A stretch of 64,000 nt of DNA, from contig NZ_PQHZ01000035.1 of assembly GCF_003385185.1 (NCBI RefSeq), forward strand, positions 1-64,000, given 5' to 3'. This DNA is from Amycolatopsis palatopharyngis. GTDB taxonomy: Bacteria > Actinomycetota > Actinomycetes > Mycobacteriales > Pseudonocardiaceae. The position numbers and the translations under genes were made by a program. Below are positions 16,143 through 24,283 of the stretch, piece after piece. Within the stretch, counting starts at the first letter, position 1. Every line of letters starts with the position of its first letter. The notes beneath the pieces were generated by a model. It saw nothing but the letters and a program-made list of their open reading frames with translations. It had not been told where the DNA came from and searched no databases.

Positions 16143-16853
16143 TCAACCCGCCAGATGCGCGGTGTCGTTGAACCGGCGCACGATCCAGGTGTCACCCGAC
16201 ACGACGATCTCCGAAACCGAGCCGTTGTCCGCACCGAGGAATGCGAACGGTTGCGACCCCGCCGCGAGTGCGAGGATCTGGCCGATCACGCCACCATGGG
16301 TGAACACGGCGACGCGCTCTCCGGGGTGGGTCTCGGCCAGATGCCGGACACCGGCGCGTACCCGTTCGGCGAAGGCAGCGGCCTCCTCCGCTCCGGGAAT
16401 CAGATCCCAGCGCTGCTCGGTGCGCATGCGGTGGGCGATCGGGTGGTTCTCGGCCACGTGCTTGCGGAAGAGCCCACCTTCCCACTCGCCGAGGTGCACC
16501 TCCCGCAGGTTGGCCTCCACCTTGGGGACGAGGCCGAGCCTGCGGGCCAGTGGCTCGGCGGTCTGCACGGTCCGGCGCAACGTGGTCACGTAGACCGCGT
16601 CGATGCGCTCGGTGGCCAGTCGCGCTCCGACCCGCTGCGCCTGCTGCCTGCCCTGAGGTGCCAGATCCGGGTCCCCCTGGCCGTCGACCAGTGGGAAGGG
16701 CGCGCTCGCCCTGGCGGGGGCGGACTCACCGTGCCGGACGAGCAGGAACTCGGTGGCGCCGGGGGGAGGGCGGAACCGGGACTGCCGGTACTCGACCTCG
16801 TCGCCGGGGTTGTCCGAAGCAGCGGGCACGGTTTTCTGGTCAGGCGCAGTCAC
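16143..16853 (-). CDS. Histidine phosphatase family protein
   Basis: A 236-residue phosphoglycerate-mutase-like enzyme. Catalytic signature FLLVRHGES near residue 37 (His is the phosphoacceptor); second Arg in TLRRTVQTAEPL; Glu in LREVHLGEWEG; second His in AVFTHGGVIGQ. It hydrolyses phosphate monoesters, substrate unknown. GTG 16853 is taken as start; the frame is open far upstream but overlaps the divergent permease gene without coding character. Short regulatory space (40 bases) is shared with that gene. Confidence 0.88.
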   Translation of the reverse strand: MTAPDQKTVPAASDNPGDEVEYRQSRFRPPPGATEFLLVRHGESAPARASAPFPLVDGQGDPDLAPQGRQQAQRVGARLATERIDAVYVTTLRRTVQTAEPLARRLGLVPKVEANLREVHLGEWEGGLFRKHVAENHPIAHRMRTEQRWDLIPGAEEAAAFAERVRAGVRHLAETHPGERVAVFTHGGVIGQILALAAGSQPFAFLGADNGSVSEIVVSGDTWIVRRFNDTAHLAG

Positions 16854-16893
16854 CCGATCAGGATATCGGTTGACGTGGGGCACGATCACTGCC

Positions 16894-17652
16894 GTGACGG
16901 ACGCTTCGATCGTGCCAGGGCCGATGCTTATCGCCGTGCTGTGCGTGCTGCTCCTGCTCGCGACGGCGGTGGTGTGGCGAGGTTCGCTGGGGTCGGGGCC
17001 CGCCGTGCTCGTGGCTGGTGTGCGTGCGGCCGCCCAGCTCGCCGCGGTCTCGCTGGTCATCGCGGCGATCCTGCGGTCAGGCTGGTGGACGGCGGGATTC
17101 GTGCTGCTGATGTTCTCCGTCGCCGCGCTCACCTCGGCCCGCAGGATCGGTGCCGGCCGGGACGTTCTCTGGGTGGCCGCCACGATCGGTGCCGGTGTCC
17201 TGCCCGTGCTGACGCTGGTGCTGGCCAGTGGCGTGGTGCCGATACGGCCGATCGCCGTCGTGCCGATCGCGGGGATCGTCATCGGCGGGGCGATGTCGGC
17301 GACCTCGCAGGCCGCTCGCCGCGCGGTGGACGACCTGCGCGATCGTTACGGCGAGTACGAGGCGGGACTCGCGCTCGGCCTGCGGCAACGGCAGGCGGCA
17401 CTGGAGATCTGCCGCCCCGCGGCGGGGCACGCGCTGATCCCGGCGCTGGACCAGACGCGGACCGTGGGACTGGTCACCCTGCCCGGTGCCTTCGTCGGGA
17501 TGCTGCTCGGCGGGGCGAGCCCGGTACAGGCCGGGATCACCCAGCTGCTCGTGCTGATCGGCCTGCTGGCCGCGGAGTCCGTGTCCGTGCTGGTGGCCGT
17601 GCACCTGGTCGCAGCGCGCCGGTTGCACGCCCAATGGCGCCCCGCGCACTGA
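16894..17652 (+). CDS. FetB/YbbM-like (UPF0014) ABC transporter permease
   Basis: A 252-residue protein with seven hydrophobic segments and the UPF0014 family marks: VRAAAQLAAVSLVIAAIL in the second helix, VPIAGIVIGGAMSATS in the middle, and GLVTLPGAFVGMLLGGASP near residue 190. In E. coli the FetA ATPase and FetB permease export iron. No FetA-like ATPase is adjacent here, so it either uses a partner elsewhere or acts alone. GTG 16894 is the likely start. The next gene begins close to its stop. Confidence 0.85.
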   Translation: MTDASIVPGPMLIAVLCVLLLLATAVVWRGSLGSGPAVLVAGVRAAAQLAAVSLVIAAILRSGWWTAGFVLLMFSVAALTSARRIGAGRDVLWVAATIGAGVLPVLTLVLASGVVPIRPIAVVPIAGIVIGGAMSATSQAARRAVDDLRDRYGEYEAGLALGLRQRQAALEICRPAAGHALIPALDQTRTVGLVTLPGAFVGMLLGGASPVQAGITQLLVLIGLLAAESVSVLVAVHLVAARRLHAQWRPAH

Positions 17653-17708
17653 TCCAGCGGTACGGGAATGTGTTGGACGCGCTGACCCGGCGGCGGCAGA
17701 GTGAGGCG

Positions 17709-18545
17709 ATGCGTGACGAGACCTGGCTGGGCCCCGCCATCGATATCCGGCCCCTCCTGCCCGAGTTGCACAACGCGCTGCTCGTGCTGCTTCGCGGGCT
17801 GCGGGCAGAGGACTGGGGACGGCCTACAGCGTGTCCGGGTTGGACAGTCCACGATGTCGCCGCGCACGTGCTGGCCGACCACGTGGGCAGGCTGTCGATT
17901 CACCGGGACCAGTTCCAGCCACTGGCACCGGACGCCGGCGAGGCGTTTCCCGCGTTCATCCACCGCATCAACGACGAGTGGGTGGTCGCCGCACGCAGGA
18001 TCAGCCCGCCGCTGTTGATCGATCTGCTGTCCAGCACGGGGACGCAGATGATCCAGCACTGGAACGACACGGATATGACAACGCTCGGCTGGCCGGTCAG
18101 CTGGGCCGGGCCGGAACCGGCACCGGTGTGGCTGGACGCCGCGAGAGACTTCACCGAGTACTGGACACACCATCAGCAGCTCGCTGAGGCCCTCGACCGG
18201 CAGGGGCTGACCGTGGCCGATTTCCTCGGTCCCGTGCTCGACACCTTCATGCGTGCGCTGCCCCATACTCTGCGCGAGGTCGAAGCGCGGGCAGGAGCGG
18301 CCGTCGAGTTCGTCGTGCCCGGCCCCGCGGGCGGCACGTGGATCTGCGCTCGAACCGATCGCGGTTGGGCACTCAGCACCCGTGCGGGGTCACAACCGGC
18401 CGCCACCGTCGAGCTGGATGCCGACACGACGTGGCGCCTGTGCACCCGTGGGATCACACCCGAACAGGCGAGAGCACGCGCGACCGTCCACGGTGACGAG
18501 AAACTGGCCGGCGCCGCGCTCGGGATCGTGTCCATCATCCACTGA
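17709..18545 (+). CDS. Mycothiol-dependent maleylpyruvate isomerase family protein (DinB fold)
   Basis: A 278-residue protein with an N-terminal DinB-like four-helix domain bearing the family block TACPGWTVHDVAAHVLADH (His residues bind a divalent metal) and a second His pair in TEYWTHHQQ. The C-terminal SCP2-like part ends near GDEKLAGAALG. Family members are mycothiol-dependent isomerases or transferases; the specific substrate is unknown. ATG 17709 follows a GTGAGG ribosome-binding site; an in-frame ATG at 17634, overlapping the permease gene, would add 25 residues. Confidence 0.82.
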   Translation: MRDETWLGPAIDIRPLLPELHNALLVLLRGLRAEDWGRPTACPGWTVHDVAAHVLADHVGRLSIHRDQFQPLAPDAGEAFPAFIHRINDEWVVAARRISPPLLIDLLSSTGTQMIQHWNDTDMTTLGWPVSWAGPEPAPVWLDAARDFTEYWTHHQQLAEALDRQGLTVADFLGPVLDTFMRALPHTLREVEARAGAAVEFVVPGPAGGTWICARTDRGWALSTRAGSQPAATVELDADTTWRLCTRGITPEQARARATVHGDEKLAGAALGIVSIIH

Positions 18546-18561
18546 GGACATTCCTCAGTGG
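18539..18561. terminator. Bidirectional terminator hairpin
   Basis: Perfect 10-bp arms CCACTGAGGA and TCCTCAGTGG with a 3-base loop, spanning the stop codon of the isomerase-family gene and lying before the convergent prfC stop. It lacks a U-run, as usual for actinobacterial terminators. Confidence 0.7.
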
Positions 18562-18574
18562 GGGGCGCGGATCG

Positions 18575-20182
18575 TCAGGTGCTGGCGATGAGCGGCTCGA
18601 CGGCGAGTTCGGGATGCAACCTGCGCATCACACCCAGTGCGGTCTGGTCGGTGAAGAGCGCGAGCAGGGCGCCGTCACCGCGCTGGAGTACTTCACCACG
18701 ACGGCTGGAGTCGATCAGGTTGCGCTGGTCTGGCTCGGTCAGCCTGCGCACGATCGAGTAAGGCATCCGGTCGAGGCTGACCGCGGTGCCGAACTCGGCT
18801 TCGAGGCGGTGTGCCGCGACCTCGAACTGCATGGGCCCGACCGCGGCGAACACCGGTGTGGCGTCACCGCGACGGTCCGAACGCAGGATCTGCACGACCC
18901 CTTCGGACTCGAGCTGGTCCACGCCCTTGCGGAACTGTTTCGCGCGGCTGAGGTCTTTCGGCCGGGCGACCGCGAAGTGCGCGGGCGCGAAACTGGGCAG
19001 CCCGGGGAACTTCACCGCGGGCTTTCCGTCGTGCAGGGTGTCGCCGACGCGCAACGCCGTGGCGTTGACCAGGCCGATGACATCACCAGGGTAGGCCTCT
19101 TCCACAGTGGAGCGTTCCTGGCCGAACACCTGCTGCACGTACTTCGTGGCGAACGGCCGGCCCGTGGTCGCGTTGGTGACCGTCATCCCGCGTTCGAACC
19201 GGCCCGAGCAGACGCGGGCGAAGGCCACCTGGTCTCGGTGCGCGCGGTCCATTCCGGTCTGCACCTTGAACACGAACGCCGAGAACGGGCTGTCCAGATC
19301 CCGGGTGTCACCGTTCACATCGGTGCGCGGCGTCGGACGGGGGGCGAGCTCCACCAACAGGTCGAGCAGGTGCCGGACGCCGAAGTTGAGCATGGCGGAG
19401 CCGAACAGCACGGGAGTCGCGGAGGCGTCGAGGAAGCGGTCGTAGGCGAATTCGCCGCCACTGGCGGCCAGCAACTCGTACTCTTCCTTCGCCGCGGTCC
19501 AGTCCGCGCCCTCCTCGACCTCGGCGCGGTCGGGGGACATCCGGTGTTCGGGGGCGACGGTGGCGCCTCCGGCGGTGCGGTCGTAGCGCACCATCTCGTC
19601 CGTGCGCGCGTCCAGGACGCCGCGGAAGTGCCCGGCGATACCCACCGGCCAGGTCAGTGGCATCGGCTGGAGGTTGATCCGTTCGGTGAGTTCGTCGCAG
19701 AGGTCGAGGGCCTCCCGGCCAGGGCGGTCCCACTTGTTGATGAAGGTGATCACCGGAATGCCCCGGTAGCGGCAGACGTCGAAGAGCTTCAGCGTCTGCG
19801 GTTCGAGGCCCTTGGCCGCGTCGAGGAGCATGACGGCCGAGTCGACGGCGGCCAGTACTCGGTAGGTGTCCTCGGAGAAGTCGGCGTGGCCAGGAGTGTC
19901 GAGCAGGTTGATCACGTTGTCGCCGTACGCGAACTGCAGGGTCGCCGAGGTGATGGAGATGCCACGGGTGCGCTCCATCTCCAGCCAGTCGGAGGTCACT
20001 CCGCGACGGTTGCCCTTGCCGTGCACCGCGCCCGCGGAGGTGAGTACCTGCGCGTGCAGGGCGAGCGCTTCGGTGAGCGTCGACTTTCCCGCGTCGGGAT
20101 GGCTGATCACCGCGAATGTGCGCCGCCTGCCTGCCTCGTCCACGATGTCATGCGTGGATAGGGTGGCACCGCTCGGCGTCAT
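18575..20182 (-). CDS. prfC: Peptide chain release factor 3 (RF3)
   Basis: A 535-residue translational GTPase that recycles RF1/RF2 from the ribosome after termination. G1 ISHPDAGKSTLTEAL, G2 region with RGISITSATLQF, G3 LLDTPGHADFS, G4 FINKWDR and G5 near VGIAGHF; domain II follows at ~300, and the RF3 C-terminal block ends near TDQTALGVMRRL. Length matches RF3 rather than EF-G. ATG 20182 is supported by family alignment; the frame continues upstream without similarity. Monocistronic. Confidence 0.93.
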   Translation of the reverse strand: MTPSGATLSTHDIVDEAGRRRTFAVISHPDAGKSTLTEALALHAQVLTSAGAVHGKGNRRGVTSDWLEMERTRGISITSATLQFAYGDNVINLLDTPGHADFSEDTYRVLAAVDSAVMLLDAAKGLEPQTLKLFDVCRYRGIPVITFINKWDRPGREALDLCDELTERINLQPMPLTWPVGIAGHFRGVLDARTDEMVRYDRTAGGATVAPEHRMSPDRAEVEEGADWTAAKEEYELLAASGGEFAYDRFLDASATPVLFGSAMLNFGVRHLLDLLVELAPRPTPRTDVNGDTRDLDSPFSAFVFKVQTGMDRAHRDQVAFARVCSGRFERGMTVTNATTGRPFATKYVQQVFGQERSTVEEAYPGDVIGLVNATALRVGDTLHDGKPAVKFPGLPSFAPAHFAVARPKDLSRAKQFRKGVDQLESEGVVQILRSDRRGDATPVFAAVGPMQFEVAAHRLEAEFGTAVSLDRMPYSIVRRLTEPDQRNLIDSSRRGEVLQRGDGALLALFTDQTALGVMRRLHPELAVEPLIAST

Positions 20183-20317
20183 CGTCCGGCTCCCTCGAGA
20201 TGTTCGACGGCCCCGCTGTTCGAGGCGCTCCCGCACGTCACCGTAGTGTGCTCGGCACCGTCGCCGTGGGGTGGCCACGGTTGTGGCACGGTGGAGGCGG
20301 GGAAAGGAGCGACGGGC

Positions 20318-20698
20318 GTGGGCCAGCACATGCAGATCGGCGAGGTCGCCGAGCGTACCGGTCTCTCGCTGCGCACGATCAGGTACTACGAGGAGGTCGG
20401 TCTCGTGGTCCCGAGTGCGCGCAGCCAGGGCGGGTTCCGGCTGTACACCGAGCCCGACGTCACCCGGCTCGGGCTGGTCAAGCGGATGAAGCCGCTCGGA
20501 TTCCAGCTCGACGAGATGGGGGAGTTGCTCGCTGTGCTCGACCCGGACTCGGGAACCGGGGAGATCTCACCGGGCAGGCTGCGAGAGTTCGCCGAGACCG
20601 CCGAGCAGCGCTGCGCGGAACTACGAGCGAAGCTGAGCAATGCCGAGCAGTTCGCCGAACTCCTGCGCGCCCGGCTCGCCGCCTCGGCACCACAGTGA
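20318..20698 (+). CDS. MerR family transcriptional regulator
   Basis: A 126-residue regulator. The N-terminal winged HTH is MQIGEVAERTGLSLRTIRYY, then EEVGLVVPSARSQGGFRLYT, then a long dimerisation helix with a charged C-terminal coiled-coil stretch (REFAETAEQRCAELRAKLSN). No cysteines are placed to bind metal. GTG 20318 has GGAAAGGAG ten bases upstream; ATG 20330 is a close alternative. The target is not evident, as neighbouring genes are independent. Confidence 0.88.
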   Translation: MGQHMQIGEVAERTGLSLRTIRYYEEVGLVVPSARSQGGFRLYTEPDVTRLGLVKRMKPLGFQLDEMGELLAVLDPDSGTGEISPGRLREFAETAEQRCAELRAKLSNAEQFAELLRARLAASAPQ

Positions 20699-20711
20699 CC
20701 CTGTCCCTGGC

Positions 20712-20752
20712 TTGACGTCCGGCAGCCCTCGGCTATATTAAACCGAACGGTT
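20712..20752 (+). promoter_or_regulatory. Promoter and operator of the ArsR-SRPBCC operon
   Basis: TTGACG (20712-20717) and TATATT (20734-20739) are 16 bases apart, a strong sigma70-type promoter. The perfect palindrome AACCGAACGGTT (20741-20752) immediately downstream covers the start point, an ideal site for autorepression by the ArsR protein. Confidence 0.7.
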
Positions 20753-20775
20753 AATTAGCTAGGTGGTTGACTGAA

Positions 20776-21108
20776 ATGGCGACTGATCAGCTCAGCAGCA
20801 CGTTCGCGGCACTGGCCGACCCCACGCGCCGGGCGATTCTGGCACGGCTGGCGAGCGGGGAAGCGACGGTGACGGAACTGGCCGCGCCGTTCACGATGAG
20901 CCTGCCCGCGATCTCGAAGCATCTCAAGGTGCTGGAGCGGGCAGGGCTCATCGCGCGTGGGCGGGACGCGCAGTGGCGGCCGTGCAGGCTGGACGCGGGA
21001 CCGATGGCGGGTGCGGCGGACTGGCTGGAGAGCTACCGCAGCTTCTGGGGAGACGGATTCGATCGGCTGGACGACCACCTGCGCGAGATCCAGGAGGGAA
21101 CGCGCTGA
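20776..21108 (+). CDS. ArsR family transcriptional regulator
   Basis: A 110-residue winged-HTH repressor: FAALADPTRRAILARLASGE, then TELAAPFTMSLPAISKHLKVLE as the recognition region, then the beta-wing. No ArsR-type metal-binding cysteines, so it belongs to the metal-independent subgroup that pairs with SRPBCC (AHSA1) proteins. ATG 20776 is chosen; a TTG at 20767 is possible. Its stop overlaps the next start (ATGA), so the two proteins are made together. Confidence 0.92.
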   Translation: MATDQLSSTFAALADPTRRAILARLASGEATVTELAAPFTMSLPAISKHLKVLERAGLIARGRDAQWRPCRLDAGPMAGAADWLESYRSFWGDGFDRLDDHLREIQEGTR

Positions 21109-21572
21109 TGATGGGCGACGTCGATCCGGACCGGACACTGGTGATCGAGCGCGTGTTCGCCGCGCCCCGCCGGCTCGTGTTCCGCGCGTGGACAGACCCG
21201 GAGCAGCTGGCGCGATGGTGGGGACCGACGGGCTTCACGGCTGAGTCTGTGACGGCCAACGTGACCGAGGGCGGCCGATGGCGGACGTGTATCCGGTCGG
21301 CTGCGGACGGCGTCGAATACTGGGCGCAGGGTGTGTACCGGGAGATCGTCGAGCCCGAACGGCTGGTGTTCACCTTCGCCTGGGACGCCGGCGATGGCAC
21401 GCCTGGCAACGAAACCCTGGTAACCGTGACCTTCACCGAGGAGGAAGGTAAGACCACAATGGACTTCCGTCAGGCCGGCCTGACGTCCGAGGAGGATCGC
21501 GACTCCCACCACAGCGGCTGGTCGGAGTGTTTCGACGACCTCACCGCCTACCTCTCCCGGGCTCGGCGCTGA
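21108..21572 (+). CDS. SRPBCC (AHSA1/START-like) domain protein
   Basis: A 154-residue single-domain ligand-binding protein. Typical START/AHSA1 features: VIERVFAAPRRLVFRAWTDP at the start, WWGPTGFT, GGRWRTCI, YREIVEPERLVFTFAW, and the final amphipathic helix GWSECFDDLTAYL. It is encoded in an ATGA overlap with the ArsR gene. Such pairs are thought to form a regulator plus ligand-binding effector module; the ligand is not known. Confidence 0.9.
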   Translation: MMGDVDPDRTLVIERVFAAPRRLVFRAWTDPEQLARWWGPTGFTAESVTANVTEGGRWRTCIRSAADGVEYWAQGVYREIVEPERLVFTFAWDAGDGTPGNETLVTVTFTEEEGKTTMDFRQAGLTSEEDRDSHHSGWSECFDDLTAYLSRARR

Positions 21573-21596
21573 CCGGCCTGCGCGAGTTCGGGAGGG

Positions 21597-21998
21597 TCAG
21601 GACGTCGTCCTGTGCTTCCTGCTGCGCACCAGGTTCCCTTCCTGGTCGTACACGTGCCACTCGCCGACCTTCTTGCCGTCGACGTAGTCACCTGCGTCGT
21701 ACACCTCGCCGTTCGGGTGATACCGCGTCCAGGGCCCGTGCTGTCTGCCATTGCGAAAGGCGCCCACCTGGAGCAGGTGGCCGTTCTCGCGATACCACTC
21801 CCACGGCCCGGTGAGTTCACCGTTCGCGTAACTCCCCGAGGCCTTCAGCCGCCCGTTGCGGAAGTAGAACTTCCAGGGCCCGGTCTTCTCGTTCTCGGTG
21901 TACTCGCCGGCGCCGGAGAGCTTTCCGTCGCGAAAGGTCTCCTCCCACGGCCCGGTTCTCCTGCCCTGGTCGTCGAGCCGGTTCTTCTCGGTCGGCAT
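21597..21998 (-). CDS. YwqK/MORN-like repeat protein
   Basis: A 133-residue protein made almost entirely of five or six ~23-residue units with the core G-x-x-x-GPW-x-x-(Y/F)-x-x-(N/D)-G (for example GPWKFYFRNGRLKASGSY and GPWEWYRENGHLLQVGAF). This is the YwqK ('toxin-antitoxin system YwqK family antitoxin') beta-hairpin repeat, related to MORN. ATG 21998 has GGAGGTG ten bases upstream. No toxin gene is adjacent, so the antitoxin label given to the family cannot be supported here. Function unknown. Confidence 0.8.
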   Translation of the reverse strand: MPTEKNRLDDQGRRTGPWEETFRDGKLSGAGEYTENEKTGPWKFYFRNGRLKASGSYANGELTGPWEWYRENGHLLQVGAFRNGRQHGPWTRYHPNGEVYDAGDYVDGKKVGEWHVYDQEGNLVRSRKHRTTS

Positions 21999-22105
21999 AC
22001 GGCCTGCACCTCCGGGCGGGAGAGTACCGGCGATCCGCCTCCACAGAGCCGGAATCTGCGGGATCATCGGCGCACACAGTTCTGACGTGCTCCAGGAGGC
22101 AGCCC

Positions 22106-22444
22106 ATGCACCACGTCATCCGTAAGGTTCACCCGCCGGAGGGGCCACGGAGCGCTCAGTTCGAGGGAGCCTCCTACGGTGCCGGAATCAGCTTCTTCCT
22201 GGTCGACAACGAGCCGGGTCAGGGGCCGGATCCGCATCGTCACCCGTACGCGGAGACGTGGATCGTACGGTCGGGCCACGGGGTGTTCGTCGCCGACGGC
22301 AAGGAGACCGACGCGGGCCCTGGCGACATCGTGGTGGTCGGGCCCAACACGACGCACAGCTTTCGCAACCTCGGCCCTGGCCGTCTCGAACTCGTGTGCA
22401 TCCACGCCGCCGACAGGATGGTCACCGAGTGGATGCGCGACTAG
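22106..22444 (+). CDS. Cupin domain protein
   Basis: A 112-residue single cupin. Metal-binding motif 1 is DPHRHPYAETWIVRSGHG (two His and a Glu) and motif 2 is GPGDIVVVGPNTTHSFRN (His). The compact size and lack of extra domains suggest a small-molecule dioxygenase, isomerase or sensor; nothing in context narrows this. AGGAGG is 9 bases before ATG 22106. Confidence 0.88.
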   Translation: MHHVIRKVHPPEGPRSAQFEGASYGAGISFFLVDNEPGQGPDPHRHPYAETWIVRSGHGVFVADGKETDAGPGDIVVVGPNTTHSFRNLGPGRLELVCIHAADRMVTEWMRD

Positions 22445-22479
22445 GCCTCCGGATGATCGACAGCGTGTAGCTTTGGTAC

Positions 22480-22911
22480 ATGCCCAGTGACTTCGCGCTG
22501 AAGACCATGAACGCCATCCACCGCGGTCTGCTGAAGGTCACGGGTGGCCGAGCTGGGTGGAAGGTCGCGAACATGCCCGTGTTGGAACTGACCACCACGG
22601 GCCGTAAGACCGGACGTCCCCGTTCGGTGATGCTGACCTCGCCGGTCCGCGAAGGCGACGCTCTGGTGGTCGTCGCATCCCGCGGCGGCGACGACCAGCA
22701 TCCCGCATGGTTCCTCAACCTCAGGGACAACCCCGACGTCGAGGTGGCTGTGCAGGGCCGGCCCGGGCAGCGGATGAAGGCCAGGGTCGCGACCGCGGAC
22801 GAGCGGGAGCGCTTGTGGCCACGCATCACCGCCGACTACAAGAACTACGCCGACTACCAGACCAAGACCAGCAGGGAGATCCCGCTCGTCCTGCTCGAAC
22901 CGACAGGCTGA
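22480..22911 (+). CDS. Deazaflavin (F420)-dependent nitroreductase family protein
   Basis: A 143-residue split-barrel protein of the Ddn/FDOR-A type, which uses reduced F420 to reduce quinones or xenobiotics and is confined mostly to actinobacteria. Signature TTGRKTGRPRSVML at ~40-53 and VVVASRGGDDQHPAWFLNLR at ~65-84, which bind the deazaflavin phosphate, plus the closing DYQTKTSREIPLVLLEP. Start ATG 22480; 35 bases after the cupin stop, so the two may be co-transcribed. Confidence 0.9.
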   Translation: MPSDFALKTMNAIHRGLLKVTGGRAGWKVANMPVLELTTTGRKTGRPRSVMLTSPVREGDALVVVASRGGDDQHPAWFLNLRDNPDVEVAVQGRPGQRMKARVATADERERLWPRITADYKNYADYQTKTSREIPLVLLEPTG

Positions 22912-22976
22912 CGACGACGGGATGCGTTCTCCGAGGTCGGCGGGCTAAGAATTTGCTCGTTCCGGGGTACCACGGG

Positions 22977-23175
22977 CTACCTCTTACGGAGCTGCCTGCC
23001 GTCCTGCCCACGGGCTTGCTCCGTGTCGCCCACGGCAGACAAGCCCGCCGGTGCGCGCGGCCTGCTGGTCATAGCGAGCAGGGCGGTTGCGCCGACCTGG
23101 CAGGCCATTGACACCATACGCAGCTCGCGGATGTCACGGAGCACGGGGAACCCTGCCCAGTCGGTCACGTCGTGG
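22977..23175 (-). pseudogene. C-terminal remnant of an aminoglycoside-phosphotransferase-like kinase
   Basis: On the minus strand the frame reads PYGHDVTDWAGFPVLRDIRE, then LRMVSMACQVG, and runs to a stop at 22977. This is the usual C-terminal block of APH/choline-kinase-like phosphotransferases (residues following the kinase core). The kinase core is missing: upstream of ~23175 the sequence changes into the repeat of 23188-23345. It is a truncated gene whose break coincides with the edge of the rearranged islet. Confidence 0.5.
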
Positions 23176-23187
23176 CCGTAGGGCGTC

Positions 23188-23345
23188 GGGCTGCTCACCC
23201 TGGCAGCGCCGGGGATGCCTGGTGCGCCTCGGCTCGTGCGGGCAGTCACCGAGCGGTATATGGGGGCCGTGACGCCTCCCGGAACTACCAACTGACGCCC
23301 GGGAGCTGCCAAGTCAAGCCCCGGAACTGACAAGCCGGGTTACAT
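23188..23345 (+). repeat. Islet-bounding repeat, copy A
   Basis: The first ~85 bases are a frameshifted copy of the 3' end of the small gene at 26050-26394 (GGGCTGCTCAC at the start, then a string that in one frame ends S-G-I-W-G-P-stop). Then come three ~20-bp tandem units of the form CCCGGAACTGCCAACTCGGG (23278-23339) and GTTAC. The same composite recurs at 26725-26882. Confidence 0.65.
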
Positions 23346-23783
23346 GTCAGCAGCTCGGCGCTGTCGGGTGTGGCGCGATCTGCGAGTTCCGGGAAGCGCG
23401 TTTTGCAGGTTAGCGTTTCCGCGTTCTGTGGTTTAGCGGCTGTGGCTGTGACGGGTCTGCTACAGCGCAACGCGGCACTTAGAGTGACCGAACTGCTTTC
23501 CTCCTTCCGTGTCATGCTGTTGGGCTGGGCGCGACCGCATCTGGGCAGTTCCCGTCTCCGCGCTATGGCGATCGGACTGCTGACAACGTCGTGTTCGGCG
23601 CGGGTGCCTGGGCTCCGGGTAGGGCGACAAGTGCGTCTGCGGCTTCGGGCAGCTCGCCGAATACGCGCGGGCGAGCAGGACGTGGAGCCGGAACCGTTGG
23701 AGTGTGCGAGCAAGTAGGGCTCTGTGCGTTCGCGATCCGCGGCAAGTCGCCGCTGCTGCCTGCGGTTCTGCGCCGAGGCGTGG
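23346..23783. other. 438-bp stretch without a confident gene
   Basis: Open frames exist on both strands but none has a convincing start. The most protein-like piece is on the minus strand at about 23563-23720, with FGELPEAADALVALPGAQAP before a stop, possibly the tail of a lost gene. The first ~60 bases still contain degenerate copies of the GATCTGCGAGTTCCGGG-type repeat unit. Confidence 0.4.
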
Positions 23784-24266
23784 CTAGTCCCGCTCGGCAC
23801 CGTCCGGCCACACCACCGTGACCGGCAGGCCACGTTCGCGGGCGGCGTCCACCACGTCGGCAGTGCCGCCGTGCCCACCGGAGGGGCCGCCATCCCACAC
23901 AGCGATTATCGCGTCCACTGTGCCCAGAACGTGCTCCGAGGCGGCCATGTATGCCTCGCGATTGGACTCGGTGAACGGCATGGTGTGCACGATCGCGGCC
24001 GTGCTGATCAGGGCGTCGAAGTCGGCCGCGTTGCCCGGCTTGACCTTTCGCTCGCGGTAGTCGGCGGCGGGTAGCACGACCTCGACGGCGCCGCCGAGGG
24101 CGAGCACGACGCGGGCGAACACCTGGTCGGCACCGCGCGCCAGGCACGTCACGCCGACCAGTCCCGACGCCGGGTGCTCTGCTAGCACCGCGCGGATGCC
24201 ATCGGCAACCAGGGGCACGGTGTCGGCGGTCAGGTTCGAGTGACCGGTGATTCCGATGCGGGGCAA
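23784..24266 (-). CDS. SLOG-like (LOG/DprA-fold) nucleotide-binding protein
   Basis: A 160-residue Rossmann-like protein that I place in the SLOG superfamily: opening MPRIGITGHSNLT (a glycine-containing beta1-loop), GVTCLARGADQVFARVVLA (the Gly-Ala-Asp part typical of nucleotide/ligand binding), VEVVLPAADY, and IIAVWDGGPSGGHGGTADVV near the C-terminus (Trp-Asp-Gly then Gly-rich loop). SLOG domains bind or hydrolyse nucleotide derivatives. The start is TTG 24266 with AGAGAGG upstream. It follows the TPR regulator by 17 bases in the same direction, so the two form an operon. Its role is unknown; signalling or defence is a guess. Confidence 0.72.
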   Translation of the reverse strand: MPRIGITGHSNLTADTVPLVADGIRAVLAEHPASGLVGVTCLARGADQVFARVVLALGGAVEVVLPAADYRERKVKPGNAADFDALISTAAIVHTMPFTESNREAYMAASEHVLGTVDAIIAVWDGGPSGGHGGTADVVDAARERGLPVTVVWPDGAERD

Positions 24267-24283
24267 CGGGTGTTCCTCTCTGT

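Noticed and set aside
21597..21998. YwqK-like protein as part of a toxin-antitoxin pair
   Set aside because: No toxin-like gene is adjacent; the neighbouring genes are a cupin and an SRPBCC protein.
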